From contig WNNJ02003746.1 of assembly GCA_012934845.2 (NCBI GenBank), positions 62,001-126,000 of the forward strand: a stretch of DNA of 64,000 bases, in the 5' to 3' direction. The first letter of the stretch is position 1, and each line of letters starts with the position of its first letter. Under the pieces are notes generated by a model. It did no database searches. It was given only the letters and a program-made list of their open reading frames with translations, and was not told where the DNA came from. Positions 42,901-52,590 of this stretch are shown piece by piece. The stretch comes from Pomphorhynchus laevis (taxonomy: Eukaryota > Acanthocephala > Palaeacanthocephala > Echinorhynchida > Pomphorhynchidae). Position numbers and translations under genes: made by a program.

Positions 42901-44619
42901 CATCTGCAGGAGGCTATGCTTGGATTCAGCTTGAACGATTTAGAAGTCTTATTTAGAAAATATATTGCTACTGAAACTGAAACCGTTATGATTGACAAGG
43001 AAGTGCGTGCAAAAAGTCGGTACACATCGCTTAACAAAGCAAAAATGGACGCACTTGGTCATCGGATTGGTTGTCTTGAAGGTCAACTCAAACAGCACAG
43101 TGAAGCTTTAAAATCAGAATATATTTACAGAGAAGCCACTCAAAATGACTTACTTGAATTTTTAAGAGGTAGGTCATCTGCATTCGACATAATGGTTCTA
43201 TATAATAGACGAATAGAACAGTTGAACCCTAAGTTCATTGATCGATCACGCTGCAAGGCAGCAAAAGCTATCTACTACCACTATCATGTGCTATTAAAAC
43301 GAAGAAAACAAACTATCCAGGAAGTGACCCGTAATCATGCAATTTTACGACATAATGGTCGTTACGCGCACAATATTGTTAATAAACACTTTAAGCGGGA
43401 GATTCAATCATACCAAGCGCTTGATAAGACTAGATACTTTTTGCCAAAGATTAACAAGCTAAAATTAACAACAGGAAGATCTATTACTGTGGGTGATGGT
43501 GGTGATCCCAGTCAACGTGATTTGATAAAAGACATTTACAATCTTGAGGGAGGCGTCAGGAGAAAACGACGTAATCTTGTCCAATTAAGGCGAAAACTAG
43601 CAAGAACAATTTATTACTATAACAATATGAAATTACTGGAAAATGAGCTTTCACTGAGACGTGATTCACTCCGTAATGACAACCTACGTACGACAAACGA
43701 ACGAAATCAACATTTGGATCAAATGGGAGATAGTGCAGATAAGCGTACAAATGTGATCTATTCGCGTACAAAGGCTGGAACAGGGAGTAATTCATCCAAA
43801 TCGGATGAAGCATCTACCATTGCTACTAATACATATCAAAGTAACAGGAAAGAAATAGAGAGTAAAAGAAAAACAACTTGCACAGATATGGCCGAGGACG
43901 ATGCACAGACTAATAATATACTGGAGATTATGTTTGATTTGAACGATGATGATAACGATAATCAGGATGTTGGTGAAGAGGAAAAAGATACAATGAAGAT
44001 TTCTCTTTCTGAAAAGACATACGGAGAAGATATAAAGAAAAAACATCAATGCATACATTTTGATGAATCTATTGAAGATGTAAGTGCTGGAAGTGTATCA
44101 CCTTTGAAGATAAAAAATCATGGCTTAAAATCACGGAAAGATCGTAAATTGTTTAAAAGGGTAGGTGAACAGTTTCAGAAGGATTTGCAAACGTTAATTA
44201 AAAGAAGAACCATTTCTGTTCGCAAAGGTTTGAAAGATCTAGAAAATGCATATTTGCTTGGTATGTCACATGACTATCCTAATATGTACGGATCTGGTTC
44301 TCTCACGGATACTGAATCGATGAAATTATACGACATTTTGCACAAAACAAGTGATGATGAGAACGATTCTTGTGATACAGAATATGACGTCAATGTTAAG
44401 GACTGCAGGATCATTAACAAATATCAACCACTGAAAAAGGAAAACGCTCAATGGATTAATAGGAGATTGAAGCGCTACAAACGGTTTACGAAGGATAAAG
44501 TCAAAGTTTATTGGCAGATACCATACATAAGAAGGCGTACATATAAAGAGGAGTTATTAAGAAAACGATTAATTAGACTCAAATCTATAAAAATGAATAG
44601 AAAGCGAATTGTTTATTAA
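39988..44619 (+). CDS. CFAP43/CFAP44-like WD-repeat axonemal protein, 1543 aa, single open frame
   Basis: One uninterrupted frame of 1543 codons. Residues 1 to about 700 are beta-propeller-like WD repeats (for example VVDIDITKDGKTGVILSQHT, MTWCDENTFVFGTDDGLLMY, LIMGFSDGRIRML). Residues about 705-1230 are charged, helical and coiled-coil-like. About 1260-1365 is low-complexity and acidic (LNDDDNDNQDVGEEEKDT). The last 60 residues are very basic. Two propellers followed by a long coiled coil, with the N-terminal pattern VFGYEIRTSNHLAVL, fit CFAP43/CFAP44. These form a pair in the tether of inner dynein arm I1/f at the axoneme and are needed for sperm flagella. I cannot decide between the two. 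An AG acceptor at 39941-39942 with open in-frame sequence after it allows an upstream exon, so the ATG at 39988 may not be the first. A 4.6-kb exon is unusual beside the small exons of the other genes. Confidence 0.85.
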   Translation: MLVEVKRDLVNVFGYEIRTSNHLAVLTDYTYCHAVSNAVVVEYITNDEIRPKPQEIHNFNGHIRKIVACCGSTDGDGSGKPIIMVHTIENTSENSLLYRHTTDATPSNQYMTEDDNIHHVFALQWQSGDKLKFDLKSYELPVVDIDITKDGKTGVILSQHTITIWKLGDNDQLSPLVQKASVDIKPTINGDQRLSGISMYCKSSAIAYGTKGYIYMALLSASSSASENQQWKLVDISITKAVTITAMTWCDENTFVFGTDDGLLMYSQPIAFKSKIIDRQHSRSVTHIVRYRFGFIVLYNNRIVSLFYLFKTINEVKFRHSKDFQDDRLWKCKIDAMQVSESGQNLLLAFTNGKLIRFNISNKEVLFTCALTINVRHSHPKMFDVAGGKDLMIFLSKKTLKCTLHDLAKREALQQITLTTVNYCTFNPNYNMIAISTYDRVIYLYLVLADKTNYEYGRFNFSRELMVKCTEPMNFCKSGHLLAVWIGSDVLVVDVIRLNVIYCIEQTVKVTEIVHLEWSWCSTAIYSLHKHNIIACWLVLDRSMTSIVVSTADGVITSNICATVMPENLVFGTSGKQLFRTTLHHSVLQYSLVNRTSGIITCLLYYCEFNSLIMGFSDGRIRMLRYDEYSQKPVNWFELDLAIGSIERLCCGKNNCLLLATCADGPLIVYKINKSMAQLNASTIGDQEFCPPIMLHQKSYVGKFHELEATEIHDAMIKAEDNLKSLQASIDSFVNNSLTDHAFHLLEAVKFACENTRDEKCALIVDDSTLNKLHKATKRINKCLEEPIRNLAYKKADAHKDHTLRKYASALANNKAARLQALSDQQRLQNQQELSNKYNRTADQIEGLLLETSAQCVTMLSECIREESDIMARCETEFLESLKLEDVYGTDIRMLNERIMALKPEMDHYEEITDDVKAHLANVPNHVLLSAPEMVNSTFMQMIEKIVNDTRNDQIHSTVINKRKSYLRFAYHLQEAMLGFSLNDLEVLFRKYIATETETVMIDKEVRAKSRYTSLNKAKMDALGHRIGCLEGQLKQHSEALKSEYIYREATQNDLLEFLRGRSSAFDIMVLYNRRIEQLNPKFIDRSRCKAAKAIYYHYHVLLKRRKQTIQEVTRNHAILRHNGRYAHNIVNKHFKREIQSYQALDKTRYFLPKINKLKLTTGRSITVGDGGDPSQRDLIKDIYNLEGGVRRKRRNLVQLRRKLARTIYYYNNMKLLENELSLRRDSLRNDNLRTTNERNQHLDQMGDSADKRTNVIYSRTKAGTGSNSSKSDEASTIATNTYQSNRKEIESKRKTTCTDMAEDDAQTNNILEIMFDLNDDDNDNQDVGEEEKDTMKISLSEKTYGEDIKKKHQCIHFDESIEDVSAGSVSPLKIKNHGLKSRKDRKLFKRVGEQFQKDLQTLIKRRTISVRKGLKDLENAYLLGMSHDYPNMYGSGSLTDTESMKLYDILHKTSDDENDSCDTEYDVNVKDCRIINKYQPLKKENAQWINRRLKRYKRFTKDKVKVYWQIPYIRRRTYKEELLRKRLIRLKSIKMNRKRIVY

Positions 44620-45437
44620 ATCTAAAACTTTGAACGTATATTGAATCATATATTACTTTGAACATGTGTGCTTACGATGTTTAAAAAATTAGTTCATTTT
44701 GGAATAATAGATGTTAAAATTTGGAAATGCAATTGAAAAATGTGATGTTAAGTATATAAATAGAAAAATGAAAGCATTTTGGTCGGAAGCCGTTGCGTTT
44801 TACTAATACAAATATTTCTAATATCTTTATTGTGGGTATGAGATGAGCATTTTTCGGAAAATTGTAAAATGTTATCCTAAAGACTATTAACATCTAAATC
44901 GTATTGATATAATTAGTTTCCTAATTTTTAAGTAGGTTTTGTTTAACTATCTGTAATTCAATAAAAAATCAGACTAAGTTTACATCAATAAATAATAATT
45001 AAATTAATATGACATTATATTTCCTTTTGTTTGACAAAATCCGAACTTCAGTTGTTCGTATAATAGAATCCATTATCACATGTAAGTGCATATTTTAAAC
45101 ACTGGCGTTGAGTTACCAATTGTTAAACTGGATATGTAATTTCCTTTCTGATTAATCGTTCAAGGTATTCCAGAAAATATTGATCAACGCTGCGGAAAAT
45201 CGAAAAGGGGGCTCCTCAGGTATCGGTATTAAATCCACATTAATTTAATATCTACATCTGTGAGCTAAAACATGAAACGATGCATAACTCTAGTGTTTGC
45301 TGATAATTTAAAGTTGTAGAAGTTGTTTAAACTCTCCATGTTTATCTACCTAAATATGATAAAATATATTTTATTTATAGTGGCAAATGCTCGCCTATGC
45401 TCGCTTTAAGCCCACGTTAAATAAAAATGTAAAAACA
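44620..45437. other. 3' flank of the CFAP43/44-like gene, with AATAAA
   Basis: AT-rich flank. AATAAA at 44960-44965 is a likely polyadenylation signal, 340 bp after the stop. No other gene is seen. Confidence 0.6.
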
Positions 45438-47076
45438 AGTAGATATCGTTGAGAGTAGATGTCGGTCCACATTATTGTTCAAAGAAAAAAGGCATCCGCC
45501 CACAGATCATTATTGTTGTTAAAACCAATATTTCGGTTTCCAAGCGAAACCATTTTCAAGGTAATCTACAAGGTAAAAAAATGTTTTTACCATTAATAAT
45601 TTACAATCTAGAGTCACTAATAGCTCTGAGTTTGTTAACAAGCTTAAAGATATTACAATTTCAGGTGAACATATTGTTTTTACCTTAGATGTCGTATCTC
45701 TCTTCACAAATATTCCGATTGAGGAATCAGTAACACAGGAAGCTAAGTTCGTTCACAGCCCATGGTCAGATCCTAATAATATTGATACTTTTAAAGAGAT
45801 TTTGAAGGCAGCTGTAGCGACAGATTTTAGCTTTAGCGGGAAGTTCTATTAACAGATTTGGGCGACAATTTGTAGCGACAGATTTTTGCTTTAGCGGGAA
45901 GTTCTATTAACAGATTTGGGGGGATGTCATGGGTTATCCATTGGCTCCCACATTGGCTGAACTCTTTATGTATGATATAGAAGAGAGAAGCTTAGCAGCC
46001 TACCACAACCAGCCGTTAACTTGGCTCAGGTATGTTGAAGATATTTTCGTTGTGCTAAAAGGCGGAATGGCTGAAGCTCATGAGTTCATACAATATATGA
46101 ATGTGCAACACCGAAGAATTAAGTTCACAGCGCACTTCATGCATGATAATTGCATCTCGTTTCTCGACGTTTTAGTAAAATCGTCAGAGCCAACATTTCT
46201 AATCTCGGTGTACAGGAAACCTACTGAGATTAATTTCTATATTCGTTGGGATAGGTCACGCTAAACATACTAAATTGAGTATTTTCGCCTTGTTTTGTTT
46301 CAGAGCTTTCAATGTTTGCAGTAACGTTACTATAAGAGAAAATGAGCTTTGACATTCAACTGACTAATTTGTGCGTTTGGGTTATCCCTGTAGTCTTCTA
46401 GCGCATACTGTAGACAAAGTTAGCAGAACGTGGTGTAGCCAGAGAGTAGTGAGAGAAGGTCCGTTCCCAGCTAAGTTTTTCCTCACGTTACCAGAAAACG
46501 GAATATCGACTAAGATATTTTTCAACAGAGTCAGGAGATTAGTTAGCGATCTTAATCTTCCTATACGAATAATTCCATGCAGCAAGCCAATGACCATCAT
46601 TAAAAAAGATTAACTGCACTTGAGAATTCTTCCTTGGCCGGTCTTATTTACAAATTAGCATTTCGGGATTGTAATGCTGTTTACATTGGTGAAACCGCTC
46701 GCGACCTAAAAGTCAGAATACGGGAACATAGAGCAGCAATTCGCACAACGGCTAATTCTCATGTTGATGACAACGTAAGTGCAACTGGACACTATAAATT
46801 TTGAGTTTCCATCAGTGCTCTTTTCTGAACCCGACACTAGGCTGCGAAAAATAAAAGAAGCAATATTAATTAGACAAAATACCCAACAATGAACAGCAAC
46901 GATGGTAATACTCTGCTCACTTAAAATACCCTGTACATTGTATAATTTTCTAATGTGTTTTGTTTTATTCTTGTTGATTACCTTGGAAATGGTTTCGTTT
47001 GGAAACCGAAATATTGGTTTTAACAACAATGTTCTATCGGCGGATGCCTTTTCTTCTTTCAACAGTAGATATCGTT
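45438..47076 (+). mobile_element. Penelope-like element with RT, GIY-YIG nuclease and inverted terminal repeats
   Basis: Plus strand. The RT starts near 45635 (TLDVVSLFTNIPIEESV), a tandem duplication of about 55 bp lies at 45808-45918, then MGYPLAPTLAELFM (45929 on), LRYVEDIFVVLKGG (catalytic box) and ISFLDVLV...SVYRKPT. The GIY-YIG domain is at 46630-46800 (LAGLIYKLAF, then AVYIGETARDLKVRIREH). This matches Penelope/Poseidon-type elements, whose nuclease follows the RT. About the first half of the protein is missing and several stops and frame changes are present. Sequence at 45476-45572 recurs inverted at 46973-47068. AGTAGATATCGTT (13 bp) flanks both sides as a possible target duplication. 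Confidence 0.9.
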
Positions 47077-47079
47077 TAA

Positions 47080-49260
47080 AGATTGGAAGCGACAAGAAAA
47101 ACGGATGTAAGCAGGAAAATACTTTTAGAGAAGTGGAGTCGTAACGATAAAAGATCGGATACTATAGTCGGATGATCGCAGAGGGACGTGGATAAGTAGA
47201 GAATTACTTGATCGCAGAGCAAGAAGATGGAGCGCGAATCATCAAAAAAGCAATGTGTAAACATGATGATGAGTGACAAAATAAAGACGAAAGATAACGA
47301 TACACAAACGAAATTCAACATGAAGATTAATAATGAACTAAGATAGGACGAAAAAATGATGTGATATATAGTCGGATCGCCGAAGACCATATAAAAGAGT
47401 AACATAAATATCAGAATTGGTTGAGTTGGCGAAATGGTTAAAGCAATAATCGATTCCGGGATACAGGAGATACGATATATGAACGGGATCGGATCAGAAT
47501 TCGATATGCCTGCGAATGCAACTGAGATCAAGAAAGAATAAGTAGAGCGAACTTTGTCATGAACGAAACATTTGAAATATATGAAGTTATCGAAGTGAAA
47601 ATTTAAGAAAATCAGATCATCCTTGATTTGATAATGCTCGAATTAAGAGTAGAGAAGGATATTATCAGTATATTGCATCATATGAAAGTTATAGTCACAA
47701 TTTAAAATAGCCAAGTTGTTAAGAAGAATGGAGAAAAAGAGAGGACATAAAACGAAGCCTTGTTGAACCCCATGCGAGATGGAAGAAAAGAGAGACGAAG
47801 AGCAGTTTGAGTGAACGCAAAAAGAGTGATTGGAGAGATGAGATGTGAATACTACAGTAGGAACTGATAAATATTGTCGTGAGAAAAATCGAGAAATTAG
47901 GATAGAATGATCGACAATGTAACATGCAGAATACGGGTCAAGAGAGATTACGACACTACATAATTTCATATGGCGGGCTTGAAGTAGATCACTGAAAACG
48001 TTTTGAAAAACGAGTTCATTAGAGTGATTAGAACGGAAGGCAGTTTGAAAATGTGCTATAAATTGGTGGAAACAAGGTAGATATTGATAAGATATAACAC
48101 AAGACGCTCAAGGAGTTTAGATAAATTCGAAATAAGATAAATCGGGAGTTACGAAGACGGTAGTAAAGAATCACGATACAGTTTCTTTTGAAGAGGACTT
48201 AATATGACACTTCCAGTTTTATGGAAAAGCGCAGTTACGGATGGAGAAGTTAAAATTGGTGGTAACGAATGGAGATATAATGGAATTAATATATTTCAGT
48301 ACATACGTTAAGATAGGGTTAGCAGACGAAGAGTTGTTGGGCAAAGAAAAGAGAATTTAAGAGATTTCGTCGAAAAAAAAACAGGAAGATGGAAAATCTC
48401 AGGAAATACGCATAATGAGCACGACGAGGATTAATGATTTGCATGGATAGAAAATGATCGTAGTAATTTGAGACTGAAAATAAGATAACTCGTGAGGATC
48501 GATAGTATGAACATTTGGAGAGCGAGCAAGAACATAATTAAGGATTTTCCAAGTATACTTTCGATCAGACGAAGATGCGATCTTATTTTGTCGGTTAAGT
48601 TTACGTTTATAACGTAGAAGATATTGGTTGGAGCATCGAAGATTTAAATAATGAGCACGATGACTAGACATAGGAGTATGACCACTTTTAAGGAAACGAA
48701 AATAGACTCTAAAAGAATGACGTATAATTCGGTTAGAAATTTTACGGTCAAAGTTGAACGAATGTGCACACGAGGAGCGTTTAGGAAATCGATATAGTAA
48801 TATTAACAGTGATGATAAAATGACCAGAAAAACCTGGATCTGTGATTGAAGAGGAAGCGTATGCAATGAGATTATTAGAAGAATTGATAATATCAAGAGC
48901 GTCATCAAGAATATGAGTGAAAGATTGATTAGTAAATAAATGCTAAAGTTGGACAGAAAATCGAAGAGTTTCACAGAATCGGAATCAGAAGGGCGATCTA
49001 GGCGTATGCTAAAACGCCGAGGACAATTATAGGTAAAGTAGAAAGGTAACAGTTTGATAGTAGATCGGCGAGTTTATTGCAAAAGTTGCAAAATTGTGGA
49101 TATGAACCCGAGCAGTAGATGATTGCAAGTTGAAGACGGAAAATAAATGAAAATTTAAAGAAGAGCAATTCAATTATGGTACAAACTAAATCGAAATCGA
49201 TGTACAAGCTAAGTCGAAATTGCCGGTCGTCGAACAGGCCTTTTGCGACGGCGACGACCA
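47080..49260 (-). mobile_element. CR1/L2-like LINE copy A1, 5'-truncated and decayed
   Basis: Minus strand. Endonuclease piece LAIIYCSGSYPQFCNF and LSTLPIIVLGVL near 49150-49000. RT piece ISHGVQQGFVLCPLFFSILL then MQYTDNILLYS (47800-47643), where the catalytic box has become YTDN. The C-terminal region reaches to about 47100. Same family as 55330-57862 and 61215-64000. Many frame changes. Confidence 0.8.
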
Positions 49261-49329
49261 GAGATTGCCATCGGATTAGCTGTGCAAGCAGAAAAGGGAC
49301 GAACTTATCAAACTTGAAATTAACAATTT

Positions 49330-50130
49330 TATTTATAATTATTAATTAATTATTAAATTTTTATTATAATTTTTTATCTTATTAATTTTAATTTTATAAT
49401 TATATTAAACACGTATAGAATAATGCTATACTAATAATGATTTTATCTATATTTTTGATCTTAGCTTCTATTCGCAATAATCGGATTTATTATTTAAAAT
49501 TATTTATTAATTATTAAATCTTGATTTAGCATTATTTTATTTATTTTAATTTTATAATTATATCAAATAAGTAGACAATAATGCTTTACTAATAATGATT
49601 TTATCTATAATTTTGAACTTAGCTTCCATCCGCAATAATCGGATTTATTATTAAAAATTATTAATTAATTAATTATTGAATCTTGATTTAGCATTATTTT
49701 ATTTATTTTAATTTTATAATTATATCAAATAAGTAGACAATAATGCTTTACTAAAATGATTTTATCTATATTTTTGATCTTAGTTTCCATCCGTAATAAT
49801 CGGATTTATTATTTAAAATTACTTATTAATTAATTATTAAATCTTGATTTAGCATTATTTTATTTATTTTAATTTTATAATTATATTAAATACGTAGAGG
49901 ATAATGATTTACAAATAATGATTTTATCATTACTTTTGATCTTAGATTCCATCCGCAATAATCGGATTTATTATTTAAAATTACTTATTAATTTATTATT
50001 AAATCTTGATTTAGCATTATTTTATTTATTTTTATTTTATAATTATATTAAATACGTAGAGGATAATGATTTACAAATAATGATTTTATCGTTACTTTTA
50101 ATCTTAGCTTCCATCCGCAATAATAGGATA
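49330..50130. repeat. 160-bp tandem array, five units
   Basis: The landmark CGCAATAATCGGATTTATT (or its variant) occurs at 49473, 49631, 49792, 49954 and 50116, a period of 158-162 bp. The unit also contains ATTAAATCTTGATTTAGCAT, whose reverse complement resembles the 3' region of the Penelope-like family at 37.7 kb, so the array is probably derived from that element. Confidence 0.9.
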
Positions 50131-50317
50131 AAAATGTGCATCAAAGATCGTAGATTGAATAAAATAATGATTTTATCCGAATATTGCGTATGGAATCGTG
50201 GATTTTATATCAAAGATTTCACGTAAAATATTTTATCCAACCCATTATCGTTGATATTAAGTTTATCTAAAATCAGATTATCTAAATTTGATCTAAATTA
50301 ATTAATTCTTTTTGTCT

Positions 50318-50352
50318 AGTTTTCGAAGGGCTGTAACAGCTCTTCGAAAACT
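50318..50352. other. Perfect outer-stem hairpin
   Basis: AGTTTTCGAAG (50318-50328) pairs with CTTCGAAAACT (50342-50352). The inner GCTG/CAGC can extend the stem. Confidence 0.75.
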
Positions 50353-50392
50353 AACCAGCCCTTCAAACATCGTTGTGTAAAAAATTGTATTT

Positions 50393-51040
50393 AAATTGCA
50401 AAATACCGGTAAAAATTGATTAAAAATTAGACCACGTAAAGTGCCTTTTGATTTCTGAAACTATAATATTTATATTTTTGATATAAAATAAATACATTAT
50501 TTATTGTTAAATAAATACAATGCGGAAATTTTAAAATAAACGATACAAAAATTAAAAACTTAATTTAAAGATTTTGACAATGATAAATATTTTCACTATC
50601 AAGACTTATGTCTAGATTGTCGATTTTAAATCAGGATACATGATGTTCTACATTACAATCACAATGTTCCACATTACAGCCTTTTTGAAAAAATTTTGGT
50701 CATTTACTAATCGTTAAGTTTGAAATCGAAATGATAAATACGACTTAGGGAGATTTGCTTACTTGACTATTTAACTTGATAAACTCTATAGTCAATTAAC
50801 TTAATCAATTGAAGTAACATCAGTGTTAGTTATTTAAATTGCTATTAATGTGCGTTATTTAAATTGTTATCGGTTTAATTGCAAAATATCGGTAGAAATG
50901 GATTGAAAATTAGACCACGTTTAATTTTTTCATTTTTGTTCACTATCAAGACTTATGTCTAGACTGTCGATTCTTAATCAGGATACAGCTTTTCTATGTT
51001 CCACAGCCGTTTTTCTATGTTCCATTACAGCCTTTTTATG
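50393..51040. repeat. Local direct duplication
   Basis: A block with AAATTAGACCACGT occurs at 50393-50447 and 50877-50930. A second block with TATCAAGACTTATGTCTAGA and TTACAGCCTTTTT occurs at 50590-50690 and 50938-51040. No gene is seen. Confidence 0.75.
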
Positions 51041-51049
51041 GATATATAT

Positions 51050-52590
51050 TAATATTATAATCAAATCAGCTAACTGAGTCTACGTATTTAATATAATCAT
51101 AAAGTAAACAAAATATAATTATGCTAAATCAAAATTTAATAATTAAATAATAAAATTAATAATTGTTATAAGATTTTTTATAATTTAAATCAAGTTAAAA
51201 TAAAAAAATTGAAATTTAAAATAAACGTCATTTTTATGAATTGACTAATAAATAACAGACGTTGTATCAGAAAAAGGATTAGAGGTCATCAGGAGGAACT
51301 GCTATGTTATCATGTTTCGGTCCCTAACTCCTCTACCCAACATAGCAGCGTGGCCAAATACGTGTTAAGGACGTATTTTTCTGATTAAATTTGATTATAT
51401 AGTACCTTATTCTAATCCAAAGTATATTAAACATTTATAAAAATTTTCCGCTAATGATTTTAAATTTATTTTTAATATTATTGTGTTGATTTATATATTT
51501 TACTATTTTTTGTTTGATGTTATTTTTACAGTAACCTAGTTTAAAATATGCATCTTTTAAATTATTCAAATGATTTTGAAGAAAACCAATATCATTACAT
51601 ATTATGGCAATTCTTAAAATTTCATAATTTAATGTATTATATTTTATCTTATATGGTATGCATGAATGCCCATGCAAAAATATGTTTCTTGTAAATTTAA
51701 ATATGTCATCTTTACGATATAAATTAATAGTAGTTTTAGTTAATGTTAATTTAATGTTCATATCTAGATTTATTTATCATGAATATTGGTTTTATTAAGA
51801 ATAAGGCTATCTCGATACATTTGTTCTTTTATTATATAAAAATTATTAGAATTAAATACACATATATCATCAATATATCGAAACATATATTTCATATCGT
51901 TATATAATTTAGATTTAGTTTTTACACAGTTATGAAATATAATGTATTTATTTATTTTATTCATTTTATTTTATTTATTTATATTTTACCATTTCCTGTT
52001 TGATGGTAATTTTATAGTAACCTAGTTTAAAATATGTATATATTAAATTATTTAAATGATTTTGAAGAAAGCCAATATCGTTACAAATTGTCGCAATTCT
52101 TAAAATTTTATTAATTAATGTATTATATTTTGTATTATATGGTATGCATGATTGATCATGCAAAAATTTTGTATATTTATACAAAATTATATTTATATTT
52201 ATATTTACTTGATGGTTTAATTTTTGTTATATATGCATTACAGATATTATAACATATGCATATCTTTTTCCAAATATAAGATAAATTAATTTTTCTAATG
52301 CATTTATAATATCTTAAAATTTCATTATTCTTAAATATTTCATAATTTAATGTATTATATTTTATATTATATGGTATGAATGAATGCTCATGCAAAAATG
52401 TTTCTTGTAAATTTAAATATACCATCTTTACGATATAAATTAAAAGTAGTTTTAATTGATGTTAATTGAATGTTTATATCAGGATATATACCTTCTTTAT
52501 CATTAATATTGGTTTTATTAAGAATAAGGCTACCTGGATAAATTTGTTCGCTTATTGAATAAAAATTGCAAGAATTAAATACACATATTT
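51050..52590 (-). mobile_element. Mosaic of Penelope-like copies
   Basis: 51060-51390 is the structured 3' region. 51435-51964 gives KYMFRYIDDICVFNSNN with an intact catalytic box, followed by the C-terminal segment with KYNTLNYEILRIAIICNDIG. 51975-52184 repeats that C-terminal segment from a second copy. 52177-52425 fuses the same C-terminal segment to an upstream RT piece (ITKIKPSSKYKY), showing rearrangement. 52430-52590 again covers the catalytic flank and is cut by the LINE at 52591. Confidence 0.85.

Noticed and set aside
47076-47531. 151-codon minus frame as a membrane protein
   Set aside because: Hydrophobic because it is an off-frame reading of the decayed LINE A1 C-terminal part; matches to copy A3 lie in other frames.
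49918-50226. 102-codon plus frame
   Set aside because: Lies in the 160-bp tandem array and repeats itself with the array period.
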